From VXNE01 sp965208745 (lineage in GTDB: Bacteria > Pseudomonadota > Gammaproteobacteria > Pseudomonadales > Azotimanducaceae), in the NCBI GenBank assembly GCA_965208745.1, contig CBDBPN010000004.1, forward strand, positions 3,906,001 to 3,970,000: a stretch of DNA of 64,000 bases. The letters run 5' to 3'. The notes under the pieces were generated by a model. It was not told the origin of the DNA. It saw nothing but the letters and a program-made list of their open reading frames with translations, and did no database searches. This document shows positions 7,701 through 15,982 of this stretch, piece by piece. Numbering within the stretch: the first letter of the stretch is position 1; each line of letters starts with the position of its first letter. The translations under genes and the position numbers were made by a program.

Positions 7701-9365
7701 ATGACCGGCCAGGAACGGATCCTGCTCGACGACGAGCAGGTGCGGCGCTACGTCGCCGACGGGTTCGTCACTTTCGACACCGGGTTGCCGGCGGACTTCC
7801 ACGCGGACGTGACCGACGAGCTGCGGGTCAGCATGAAGCACGACTCGCCGATGCTCGGCGACAACCTGCTGCCCCGTATCCCGATGCTGGGCGACATGCT
7901 GCGGTCGGCCCGGGTGGCCGGCGCCGTCACGAGCCTGCTCGGAGAGGACTTCGTCTGGGCGCCGCACCGCTTTCCGCACAACAGCGAACCGCTCAAGGAG
8001 GCGGACCGGCAACTTGCCTTCGACCCGTTCCAGAACGGCGCGGTCATGGGCGAGGGCTCGATCTCGGGGTCGGGCTGGCACCAGGACGGGCACTCGAAGG
8101 CCGGACGCAGCCGCTGGCACACGTTCCGCGCCGCCAACCTGTTCTACTTCCCGCAGGACACCCCGCTGGCCATGGGCCCGACGCGATTGCTGGCCGGTTC
8201 GCACCTCTACGCCAACATCCACGACGTCGTCCCGGAGCAGGTGGTCCTGCGGGACATTCCGGCCGGCACCGCGATTCTCGCGGACTTCGACATGGGCCAT
8301 GCCGGGACGCCCAACCGCACCGACACCAGCCGCTACATGCTGAAGTTCGTGGTGCTGCGCATGCAGACGCCCGGGCGCGCGACCTGGGACCACCGGGACC
8401 CGGACTGGCGCACGCCGGAAGGGCTGCATACGCCGCACGACCTCCCACGGACGTGGACGTCGCTGTGGAACTGGCTGCGCGCGGCGCCCCGGGACGCCGG
8501 CATCGAGGCGCCGGCGCCGGCGGAGCTGCCGCGCCTGCTCGATGCACTAACGGCCCGCGACCAGGGCTCGCGGCTCGCGGCGCTCTATGACCTGGCGGCG
8601 ATGGGAGCGCCCGCCGTGGCGCCGCTGACGGACGCGTTGCTCGCGACGGCCGGGCGCGACCGCCACGTGGCGCCGCCGAAGGACGATCTCCGCTACTACA
8701 GCAAGTCGGAAGACCACCTGGACCGCTGCTACTCGCCGCGGCAGTTCGTGCCGGAGGACGCGGCGGTGGCCCTCGGCGCCATCGGCGCGCCGGCCGTGGC
8801 GCCGCTGGCGGTCCTGCTCGACCATGAGGACCCGTGGATACGGATCAACGCCGCCTACGCGCTGGGAGAGGCGGGACCGGTCGCCGCGGGCGGTCATGCG
8901 GACCGGGTGGGCGCGCTGCTCGAGGATCCGGTGACGGTGGTGGTCCGGGCGGCGGCCGACGCGCTGTGCGCGCTGCCGTGCTTCGGCGCCGCGACGGTCG
9001 CGCGGATCCATCGGCTGCTCGCCGAGGACATCGCCAACGGCGAGGAGCCGGCGATGGGCGAGCCGAGTCTCGGCGGGCGCTGGACCAAGCAGAACCACAT
9101 CCGCTACGTGGTGACCCTGGCCCTGCTGGCCCGCCTCACGGGGGCGGACCGGCCGGAAGGCCTGGAGGAGGCTTTCCTCGCGGGCCTCGCGGACGAGACC
9201 GGCTACACGCAGGCCGTGGCCTGCCAGGGACTGGAACGGCTAGGTACGCCGCGAGCCTTGAGGGCGGCGGTGCGGCACCTCCAGCCGCGTCGCTGGGACC
9301 CGAACCACATTCGGCTGGCCGGCCACTCCGGCCACCGGCGCGGTGGTCGTCCCGCGGCATCGTGA
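7701..9365 (+). CDS. PhyH-type Fe(II)/2-oxoglutarate dioxygenase fused to HEAT-like repeats
   Basis: The N-terminal 260 residues are a phytanoyl-CoA dioxygenase-like domain: iron ligands H127 and D129 in SGWHQDGHS, the distal histidine in MGHAGTPNRTDTSRY (H200) and the 2-oxoglutarate-binding Arg (R211). From about residue 285 to the end the chain shows repeated alanine/leucine helices (GSRLAALYDLAAMGAPAVAP, AVALGAIGAPAVAP, RINAAYALGEAGPV), typical of HEAT/PBS-lyase-type repeats that bind proteins. PhyH domains are usually single-domain, so this fusion suggests a macromolecular substrate or a scaffolded enzyme; that is inference. It starts 37 bp after the TonB receptor, with a GGAAAGGCGGA site before the ATG, and may be co-transcribed with it. 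Confidence 0.85.
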   Translation: MTGQERILLDDEQVRRYVADGFVTFDTGLPADFHADVTDELRVSMKHDSPMLGDNLLPRIPMLGDMLRSARVAGAVTSLLGEDFVWAPHRFPHNSEPLKEADRQLAFDPFQNGAVMGEGSISGSGWHQDGHSKAGRSRWHTFRAANLFYFPQDTPLAMGPTRLLAGSHLYANIHDVVPEQVVLRDIPAGTAILADFDMGHAGTPNRTDTSRYMLKFVVLRMQTPGRATWDHRDPDWRTPEGLHTPHDLPRTWTSLWNWLRAAPRDAGIEAPAPAELPRLLDALTARDQGSRLAALYDLAAMGAPAVAPLTDALLATAGRDRHVAPPKDDLRYYSKSEDHLDRCYSPRQFVPEDAAVALGAIGAPAVAPLAVLLDHEDPWIRINAAYALGEAGPVAAGGHADRVGALLEDPVTVVVRAAADALCALPCFGAATVARIHRLLAEDIANGEEPAMGEPSLGGRWTKQNHIRYVVTLALLARLTGADRPEGLEEAFLAGLADETGYTQAVACQGLERLGTPRALRAAVRHLQPRRWDPNHIRLAGHSGHRRGGRPAAS

Positions 9366-9372
9366 CAGCCTG

Positions 9373-10122
9373 ATGGACATCGCGCGCGCGGCGGTGCGGC
9401 GCCTCGCACACTTCGACCGGCGCGAGCCGGACCCGGCTGCCGTGGTGTCGGACCCGGAGCAGGGCTACGCGATCCAGGCGGAGGTCGCGCGCTTGCGGCA
9501 GCAGCGGGGGGAGACCGTCATCGGCTACAAGGTCGGATGCACGTCGCCCGCCACGCAACGGCAAATGGGGATCGAGAGTCCCATCTTCGGACGGCTGTAC
9601 GAAGGAGAACGGTGGTCCTCGGGCGTCGCGCTGCTGCGGGAGCGATTCCTCCCGCTGGCGTTCGAGGGCGAGCTGGCGGTGCGCCTCGGCGCGGACCTGC
9701 CGGGGGAGGCGGACGGGGAGACCGTCCTGGCATCGGTCGAGCGCGTGTTCGCGGTCCTTGAACTGCATCACTTCCCTTACCGGGAGCGGGGACCAACGGC
9801 CGCGGAACTCATCGCGAGCAACGGTGTGCATGCCGGCTTCGTCGTCGCGGACAGCGCCGGAACCCTGGATGGCGATCCGGCGAGCCTCGCCATCGAGATA
9901 GACGGGCAGGAAGCGGCGGCGGTGTCGGGACCGGAGCTGACGCGCGCGGTCGCGGCGTCGCTCGCGTGGCTCGCCCGCGAACTGCCGTCCCGCGGTGAGC
10001 GCCTGCGGGGCGGTGACACCGTCCTGTGCGGGACCGTGGCCCCGCTCCTGCCGGCGCCCGAGGCACGCGAGGTTACCGTAACGACGGACCGCTTCGGCTC
10101 CGTCCGGTGCACGCTGGAGTAG
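9373..10122 (+). CDS. 2-keto-4-pentenoate hydratase / fumarylacetoacetase-fold protein
   Basis: The 249-residue protein matches the MhpD/HpcG-type hydratase family in length and order: GYAIQAEVARLRQ near residue 35, IGYKVGCTSPATQRQMGI near residue 50, an acidic metal-binding segment FEGELAVRLG near 96 and LELHHFPY near 128, then LIASNGVHAGFVV. These enzymes add water to 2-hydroxydienoates in aromatic meta-cleavage or decarboxylate related oxo-acids; the substrate here cannot be read from sequence. The ATG lies just after the end of the PhyH-HEAT gene. The next gene, an ABC exporter subunit, begins 15 bp downstream, so the four genes probably form one transcription unit. Confidence 0.85.
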   Translation: MDIARAAVRRLAHFDRREPDPAAVVSDPEQGYAIQAEVARLRQQRGETVIGYKVGCTSPATQRQMGIESPIFGRLYEGERWSSGVALLRERFLPLAFEGELAVRLGADLPGEADGETVLASVERVFAVLELHHFPYRERGPTAAELIASNGVHAGFVVADSAGTLDGDPASLAIEIDGQEAAAVSGPELTRAVAASLAWLARELPSRGERLRGGDTVLCGTVAPLLPAPEAREVTVTTDRFGSVRCTLE

Positions 10123-10137
10123 CGCCGGGGCGGTCGC

Positions 10138-12072
10138 TTGACGCGGGACGGAGCCGGAATCCCACTGGATCCCGACGCGGATATCGCGCTGGGCAGCGCC
10201 CTGTGGCGTACGCGCGGCTACCTCCTGCCGCAGCTCCGGCACTTCGTCCTGTACGGCGTGCTCACCGGCTTCACCATGCTGCTCGAGATCGGGGCGGTGC
10301 TGGTCATCTACGATCTGCTGACCAACAAGGTGCTCCAGGGCCAGCCCCTGACGGAGTTCCAGGCCGGTCTCTTCGGGTTCGACCCCGACCGCTTCGTGGC
10401 CGTGGAGACCCTCGACGCCGAGGCGCGCTTCACGCTCCGCACGGTGTTCCTGGTCGTGGCCGGCGCGCTGATCTCGCTCGGCTTCGCGCTCGGGACCGGG
10501 CTCGCGTACTACCTCACGTGGATCCTGCAGCGCGTGAACCAGGACCTCCGGCTCGCGATGACGGACGCCGCCGTGCACCTCTCGCTTCGCTATCACGACG
10601 ACGCCCCCGTCGGTGACGGCATCTACCGCGTCTACCAGGACAGCGCGATGGTCACCAACGTGGTGCAGAACGGCCTCATCGCGCCGGTGACCGCGCTCGT
10701 CAGTCTGCTCGTCGCCCTCGTCACCGTATCCCTCTTTGCGCCCTGGCTCGGTGTCCTGCTCCTGGTCGCCGTCGTGCCGTCCGTGTTCGTGGCGCGCGCT
10801 TTCATGCCCCTCCTGCGCCGCGGCAGCGCCCGGGCGCGGGCGGCGAACAGCGCGCTGACCTCGCACATCCAGGAGAGCGTGCACGGGGCGCGGGTGCTGA
10901 AGGCGCACCAGGCCGAGGGCACGGCCTTCGAGGCGTTCCGGCAGCGGTCGTTCCGGGCGCTCGACCGCGCGTACGAGCTGCGGCGCAGCGTGGCGCTGCT
11001 CAACCTTGCCGTGTTCGTGCTGACCGCCGTGGCGGTCGTCGGGGCGGACTACCTGATGGCGCAGTGGGTGTGGGCGGAGGAGCCAACCTTCGGGTACGGC
11101 TCTGGCCATGGTATAGCCGCGTTCGTCGGCTTCGCCGTCTGGAACCTCGGTGCCTTCCAGGCGGCCCAGGACCGCAACGCCACGCTGTCCGCCGGGAGCG
11201 TCACGCTCGCCAATCTCTGGAGTCTTCTGCAGGACATGGGCGTGGGGCTCGGCCGTGCGTTCTTCCTGCTCGACCAAGAGCCGGAGGTGCGCGACCGGCC
11301 GGGCGCCGTGGCCATGCCGTCTGTCGAGCGGGGCGTGCATTTCCGCGATGTCGACTTCGCCTACCGGCCCGGCGTGCCCGTGCTCCGCGGCGTCGACTTC
11401 GAGGCGCGGCCCGGGACGGTGACGGCGGTCGTCGGGGTCTCCGGCGCCGGCAAGTCCACCCTGATGCGGCTGCTGGTGCGCCTCTACGAGGTGGACGCGG
11501 GGGCGATCGAGATCGACGGCGTCGACATCCGGGACATCCGTGTGCAGTCCCTGCGCGACGGCATCGGCATCGTGCTGCAGGAGAACGCGCTGTTCCCGAC
11601 GACGGTCGCGGACAACGTCCGGTTCGCCGCACCGTCCGCGGATGACGACGCCGTCGAAGCCGCCGCGAAAACCGCGTGCGCGGACGAATTCGTCCGGGAC
11701 CTGCCCGAAGGCTACGCCACCGAACTCGGCGAACGCGGGGCGAAGCTGTCGACCGGCCAGCGCCAGCGCATCTCGATCGCCCGCGCGGTGGTCAAGAACG
11801 CGCCGATCCTGCTCCTCGACGAGCCGACGGCATCGCTCGACATCGCCACCGAACGGCAGGTCCTCGCCCGGCTGGCCGAGTGGGGCCGCGACAAGGTGAT
11901 CTTCCTGGTGACGCACCGCATCGGGACGATACGGCGCGCGGACCGGATCCTGTTCCTGGAGGACGGCGTCCTGGTGGAGGAGGGCGACCACGCGTCCCTG
12001 ATGGCGCGGCCCGCCGGACGCTACCGCGCCTTCGTCACGACCGAGTACGGGGACGCGGCGCATGCCTCCTGA
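10138..12072 (+). CDS. ABC exporter half-transporter, subunit 1
   Basis: An N-terminal transmembrane region (residues about 30-360, roughly six hydrophobic segments) is followed by a nucleotide-binding domain: Walker A VGVSGAGKST near residue 436, signature LSTGQRQR near 538, Walker B ILLLDEPT near 560 with the catalytic Glu, and the switch histidine in VTHRIGT. This is the domain order of type IV (MsbA/LmrA-like) exporters. The signature has S/T in place of the first conserved Gly of LSGGQ. It overlaps the next half-transporter by 11 bp, and the two probably make a heterodimer. The start is a TTG; no better start is seen in the following 60 codons. The substrate is unknown. Confidence 0.93.
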   Translation: MTRDGAGIPLDPDADIALGSALWRTRGYLLPQLRHFVLYGVLTGFTMLLEIGAVLVIYDLLTNKVLQGQPLTEFQAGLFGFDPDRFVAVETLDAEARFTLRTVFLVVAGALISLGFALGTGLAYYLTWILQRVNQDLRLAMTDAAVHLSLRYHDDAPVGDGIYRVYQDSAMVTNVVQNGLIAPVTALVSLLVALVTVSLFAPWLGVLLLVAVVPSVFVARAFMPLLRRGSARARAANSALTSHIQESVHGARVLKAHQAEGTAFEAFRQRSFRALDRAYELRRSVALLNLAVFVLTAVAVVGADYLMAQWVWAEEPTFGYGSGHGIAAFVGFAVWNLGAFQAAQDRNATLSAGSVTLANLWSLLQDMGVGLGRAFFLLDQEPEVRDRPGAVAMPSVERGVHFRDVDFAYRPGVPVLRGVDFEARPGTVTAVVGVSGAGKSTLMRLLVRLYEVDAGAIEIDGVDIRDIRVQSLRDGIGIVLQENALFPTTVADNVRFAAPSADDDAVEAAAKTACADEFVRDLPEGYATELGERGAKLSTGQRQRISIARAVVKNAPILLLDEPTASLDIATERQVLARLAEWGRDKVIFLVTHRIGTIRRADRILFLEDGVLVEEGDHASLMARPAGRYRAFVTTEYGDAAHAS

Positions 12073-14053
12073 AGCTGGCGGCGGCGACACGCGTCGGGCC
12101 CCCCGCTTCGACGACCACATCGACGTCGACACGGCGATGACGGCGCGGGACGTGTGTCGGGTCGTGGCACGGTGCATGGCATACATCCGCCCGCACTGGC
12201 GCCTGTTCCTGCTCAAGTTCGCCCTGATGCTCGGCACGTTCGTGCCGCTCCTCGTGGCCCCGTGGCCGGCCAAGGTCCTGGTGGACCATGTCGTGCTGGA
12301 ACACCCGCTGGCCGATTCCGCCGTCCGCTTCCCACCGTTCTTCATGCCCTTCATCGAGGCGGTCGAAGGGATGGATCCGGCGGGGCTGCTGCTGGCGACG
12401 CTCGCCCTGGCGCTCGTGCTGGTGGTGCTGTTCGGAGCGGGGGTTGCCGAGACGCGCGACAACACGGCGTTCCTCGCGCAGGGCGAGGACACGGCCACGC
12501 AGAGCGAGAACATGATCAGCGCCGGCTGGTCGCTGGCGGGCGGCCTTTGGGGCCTCGCGGACCTGCTCTGCAACATCCGGCTCGTGCAGCGTGTGACCGA
12601 CAGCTTTCGCACGCACCTGTTTCGGCGTCTGCTGCGCCTGCCGATGACGGTCATCGACGACCAGAGGATCGGCGACGGCATCTACCGCACGATGTACGAC
12701 GCGCCGGCGGTCCAGGGGATCTGTTTCGACATCACGCTGACGCCGGTGGTCTCGGTGCTGCTGGCGGTCGTGTCCGTGTACGTGATGGAGTACAGCTTCG
12801 GACACATCGTGCCGGAGTTGATCTGGCTCGCGGTGGCCACCATGCCGCTCGCGCTGTTGCTGACGGCGCCGCTGGCGGGCGTCGCGCGCCGCACGAGCCA
12901 GGCCAGCCGCGGCTCGGGTAGTGCGACCACGAATCGCATCGAGGAAGGCGCGGCGCACGTTGGGGCGGTGCAGAGCCACGGCGCGCAGGCGCGGGAGCGT
13001 GCGGACTTCGCCGACGCGAGCAGGGAGTCCTTCCGGCGCCACCGCCACGTCGTGGCGGTCGATATCGGCATCAACCTCTGTTCGGGGCTCGCTTTGCTGG
13101 TGTTGGGCCTGCGCGCGTTCGTCGTCGTCACGGACCAGATCGTGCTCGGCGAACTGCTGCCCGGCGACCTGCTCGTGGTGCTGGGGCTGTTCGGCGGGGT
13201 GGCGGCGGCATCCGTCACCCTGGGGCGGCTCTGGGTCGACCTCCAGAAGAACGCGGCCGGCGTGCGCCGCGTGTTCTTCTTCATCGACCTGCCGGGGGAC
13301 GACGCCGCGCCTGGGCGCGCCTCGGTCTCCGTGTCACGGGGCGTCGTCTTCGACGGGGTTGGGCTGGTCTACCCCGATGGCCGCGAGGCGCTGCGGAACG
13401 TCTCGTTCGAGGGGCGGGTGGGCCAGACCGTCGCGATCGTCGGGCCCACCGGGGCCGGCAAGACCAGCCTCGCGTACATGATTCCGGGGTTCCTCGGGCC
13501 CACCGCGGGACGGGTGCTGTTCGACGGTGTCGACCTGCGCGAGCTGGACGTGGACGCGGTGCGCGCGCAGGTGGCCTACGTCTTCCAGGAACACCTGCTG
13601 TTCTCGCGGACGGTCGCCGAGAACCTGCGGCTCGGGCGGCCCGGAGCCACCGACGGCGAGGTGGAGCGGGCGGCCCGCATCAGCGGCGCACACGCCTTTG
13701 CGGCTGCACTGCCCGACGGCTACGGCACGGTGCTCGGCAGGGGCGGCGGGACCCTGTCCGTGGGTCAGAAGCAGCGACTCTCCATCGCCCGCGGCCTGGT
13801 GCGCGATGCGCCGATCCTGATCCTCGACGAGCCGACCGCGGCGCTCGACCCGGAGACGGAACGCGCCCTCGTCGCCGCGCTGAACGAGATCAAGCGGGAT
13901 CGGATCGTGTTCGTCATCGCGCACCGCCTGTCGACGATCGCCGGGGCGGACCATATCCTCTTCATGGAGGAGGGCCGCATCGTCGAGCAGGGATCGCACG
14001 ATGCCCTGATGGCGTTGCCGGACGGGGCGTACCGGCGTTTCGTGACGGGGTAG
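12062..14053 (+). CDS. ABC exporter half-transporter, subunit 2
   Basis: This second 663-residue half-transporter has its membrane domain at about residues 30-400 and a nucleotide-binding domain with Walker A GPTGAGKTS near 461, signature LSVGQKQR near 566, Walker B ILILDEPT near 588 with Glu present, and IAHRLST. Both subunits keep a catalytic Glu and switch His, so neither site is obviously degenerate, unlike many heterodimeric exporters. Its membrane domain contains an unusual insertion rich in charged residues (near residues 125-160). It is followed, on the opposite strand, by a PhyH gene that ends 2 bp away, so transcription converges here. Confidence 0.93.
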   Translation: MPPEAGGGDTRRAPRFDDHIDVDTAMTARDVCRVVARCMAYIRPHWRLFLLKFALMLGTFVPLLVAPWPAKVLVDHVVLEHPLADSAVRFPPFFMPFIEAVEGMDPAGLLLATLALALVLVVLFGAGVAETRDNTAFLAQGEDTATQSENMISAGWSLAGGLWGLADLLCNIRLVQRVTDSFRTHLFRRLLRLPMTVIDDQRIGDGIYRTMYDAPAVQGICFDITLTPVVSVLLAVVSVYVMEYSFGHIVPELIWLAVATMPLALLLTAPLAGVARRTSQASRGSGSATTNRIEEGAAHVGAVQSHGAQARERADFADASRESFRRHRHVVAVDIGINLCSGLALLVLGLRAFVVVTDQIVLGELLPGDLLVVLGLFGGVAAASVTLGRLWVDLQKNAAGVRRVFFFIDLPGDDAAPGRASVSVSRGVVFDGVGLVYPDGREALRNVSFEGRVGQTVAIVGPTGAGKTSLAYMIPGFLGPTAGRVLFDGVDLRELDVDAVRAQVAYVFQEHLLFSRTVAENLRLGRPGATDGEVERAARISGAHAFAAALPDGYGTVLGRGGGTLSVGQKQRLSIARGLVRDAPILILDEPTAALDPETERALVAALNEIKRDRIVFVIAHRLSTIAGADHILFMEEGRIVEQGSHDALMALPDGAYRRFVTG

Positions 14054-14054
14054 G

Positions 14055-14816
14055 TCACGCAGGTATGTGCCGCGCCCGCAGGGCCAGGCGCCAGTCGCCG
14101 TCCGGGGTTTCGCAATCGTCGGACGCGTAGTGCGTCGAGATCGCGCGGCGAAAGGCGTCCGTCCGGTTGTGCCCGGAACCGTGAATCAGCATCGGGTGGA
14201 AGAGCAGCGTGTCGCCCGCGTCCATCTCGACATGGACATGTTCTCCCACGACGCTCTCGCCCACGCCGTAGAAGCCGGCGTTCAGGTGTTCCCAGTCCGG
14301 ATACCGGTGTTCGAGGAGAGGGCCCCGGTGGCTGCCGGGCACGACGGCAAGGCAGCCGTTGTCCGGGTGCGTCGCCGTAAACGCTGTCCAGGTGCCGACG
14401 ATCTTCTCCGGCGGGCGCATGGGGAAGTAATGCAGGTCCTGGTGCAGCGGGTGTCGACCGTCGACGCCAGGGGGCTTGTTGAAGATGTTGGTGACGACGG
14501 TGTAGATGTCGTCCCCGATGAGGCTCCGTACCGCGGTCAGCAGCGCGGGTTCGGTGGCGTAGCCGTAGAGGGTGGCGTCCTCCTCGAACTGCAGGAGCTT
14601 GTTCACCGCGTGCACGGGGCTTTCGGGTTCCACGGTCCCGTCGATGACCATGATGTCGCGCATGATCCGCATGCCCGGCGTGGGCGGTACGGCCCCCCTC
14701 GCGAAGTCCAGGAAGCGCTCTTCGTAGGCGCGCAGGCGGTCCTCCGGGACGAGCCCGGGCAGGAGCAGGAAGCCTTGCTCGCCGTATTGCCGGAGCTGGT
14801 CAGGGGTCAGTTGCAT
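14055..14816 (-). CDS. PhyH-family Fe(II)/2-oxoglutarate dioxygenase
   Basis: A canonical single-domain PhyH protein of 253 residues. Iron ligands are H125 and D127 in PLHQDLHYFP and H212 in LIHGSGHNRTD; R223/R224 would bind the 2-oxoglutarate carboxylate. The N-terminus DQLRQYGEQGFLLLPGLV is typical of the family (residue 6 onward). PhyH enzymes hydroxylate acyl-CoAs, amino acids or small natural products, and the specific substrate is not predictable. The gene lies leftward, 24 bp downstream of the damaged ATPase gene, and converges with the ABC exporter operon. Confidence 0.9.
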   Translation of the reverse strand: MQLTPDQLRQYGEQGFLLLPGLVPEDRLRAYEERFLDFARGAVPPTPGMRIMRDIMVIDGTVEPESPVHAVNKLLQFEEDATLYGYATEPALLTAVRSLIGDDIYTVVTNIFNKPPGVDGRHPLHQDLHYFPMRPPEKIVGTWTAFTATHPDNGCLAVVPGSHRGPLLEHRYPDWEHLNAGFYGVGESVVGEHVHVEMDAGDTLLFHPMLIHGSGHNRTDAFRRAISTHYASDDCETPDGDWRLALRARHIPA

Positions 14817-14840
14817 CGCGGCGCGTATGAAAGCGGAATC

Positions 14841-15780
14841 TCAGGTGTTGCGCCAGTCGCCGTCCGGCAGGGCTCGCACCAGGAACCGGTCGAACAGCGG
14901 AACCGTGAACGCGGTGTCGCCGTGGTTCGGACTCCACACCATGCCTTTCGAGATCAGGTTGCTGCGCGTCGGTCCGAGGGAAGGCGACTGCTTGCGCAGG
15001 ACGGCCGCGATGTCGCCCGACCGGTGCGGCCCCGCACTGAGTTCGGCCATCGCGCGCAGATATCGCTTCTCGGCCGGGGTCAGCCGATCGAAACGGACGC
15101 GGAAGAAGCCTTCGTCAAGCGCGGCGAGCGCCAGTACGGACCCGCGTTTCGACGTCGTCGACGCCGATCGGCGAGCTGTCGGTCGCTTCCCAGGCGTGCT
15201 TCCCCCATTCCTGCAGGAAGTACGGGTAGCCGTGGGTCTCCCGCACGATGCGGTCCAGGGCCGGCTCCTCGATCAGGATGTCCTCCGCCAGGGCCGGCAG
15301 TTCGATGGCCCGCCGGGCGTCGATGGCGTCGAGCGGGCCGACCTCCGGGTAGTCGAACAGCCTCTCTGCGTATGACTTCGCCTTGCCGGCGTGGCCCCGT
15401 AACTGCGGCAGGCCGGCGCCGACCAGTACGAGAGGAAGCTGCAGTTGGGACGCGCGGTGCAATGCGGTGATCAGGGCCGCAAGTTCCGGTTCGCGTACGT
15501 ATTGCAGCTCATCGACGAACATTGCGACGGTCGAGTGGGCTTCCCTGGCCGCTGCACCGATCGCTTCGAACAGCGAGGTCAGGTCCTGTTCCAGATCGCC
15601 GTTGTCCGCGAGTCCCGGTTCGGGGGGAAGGTCGAGACCAACTTCGATGTCGGCGTACTTGACCTTCAGCGCGCCTACGAACCCCGAGAGTCCCCGCAGG
15701 GCCCGCCGGGCCGGCGCGCGGGCCCTGTCGTTCCCCGACAGCGCCAGTAGGGCTTGCCGTAACGTATGGGATCCACATCG
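14841..15780 (-). pseudogene. Damaged AAA+ ATPase with C-terminal winged-helix (frameshift and N-terminal loss)
   Basis: Read leftward, one frame gives a Walker-B-like MFVDELQYV (from 15522) and then sensor-type sequence LPLVLVGAGLPQLRGHAG, continuing to a stop at 15115. Removing one G near 15155 lets the protein continue into the frame VLALAALDEGFFRVRFDRL, through AEKRYLRAMAEL, to a winged-helix-like end (GDIAAVLRKQSPSLGPTRSN) that terminates at 14841. Upstream, homologous-looking sequence (GFVGALKVKYADIEVGLDLP) is open back to about 15780, but the Walker A segment normally before it is absent. This is a remnant of the AAA_16/Archaeal_ATPase-like family, whose members often have a DNA-binding C-terminus. 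The frameshift could be a consensus error; the missing N-terminus could not. Confidence 0.7.
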
Positions 15781-15794
15781 GGATTATACGCTTC

Positions 15795-15829
15795 TTTGGT
15801 ACTTTATAGATTTCCGATAAAGTACCAAA
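15795..15829. repeat. Perfect 13-bp inverted repeat upstream of the ATPase remnant
   Basis: TTTGGTACTTTAT (15795-15807) and its exact reverse complement (15817-15829) are separated by 9 bp. The element is strongly AT-rich in a GC-rich region. It sits just upstream of the leftward ATPase remnant and 150 bp before the rightward peptidase gene. No T-run follows on either strand, so an operator is a better explanation than a terminator. Confidence 0.7.
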
Positions 15830-15982
15830 ACCTTGTCAAAACCGTGGGCTGCGTTGCGCATCGGTGGGCACGGTCTTGCGGGGCGGAACGGCCCGAAACT
15901 CGGGACTCGTTCGAAACCGAATCGTAACATTCTGCGCCGACGTTCCCGCGTCCCCCCGGACGCGACAGATCAGGAGGTTTGC

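Noticed and set aside
9136..12681. Leftward open frame of 1181 codons antisense to the hydratase and ABC exporter genes
   Set aside because: High-GC shadow: it is antisense to strongly conserved coding sequence, has Arg/Pro/His-rich low-complexity content and no domain.
15795..15829. Palindrome as a Rho-independent terminator
   Set aside because: No T-run follows either arm; it lies upstream, not downstream, of both adjacent genes.
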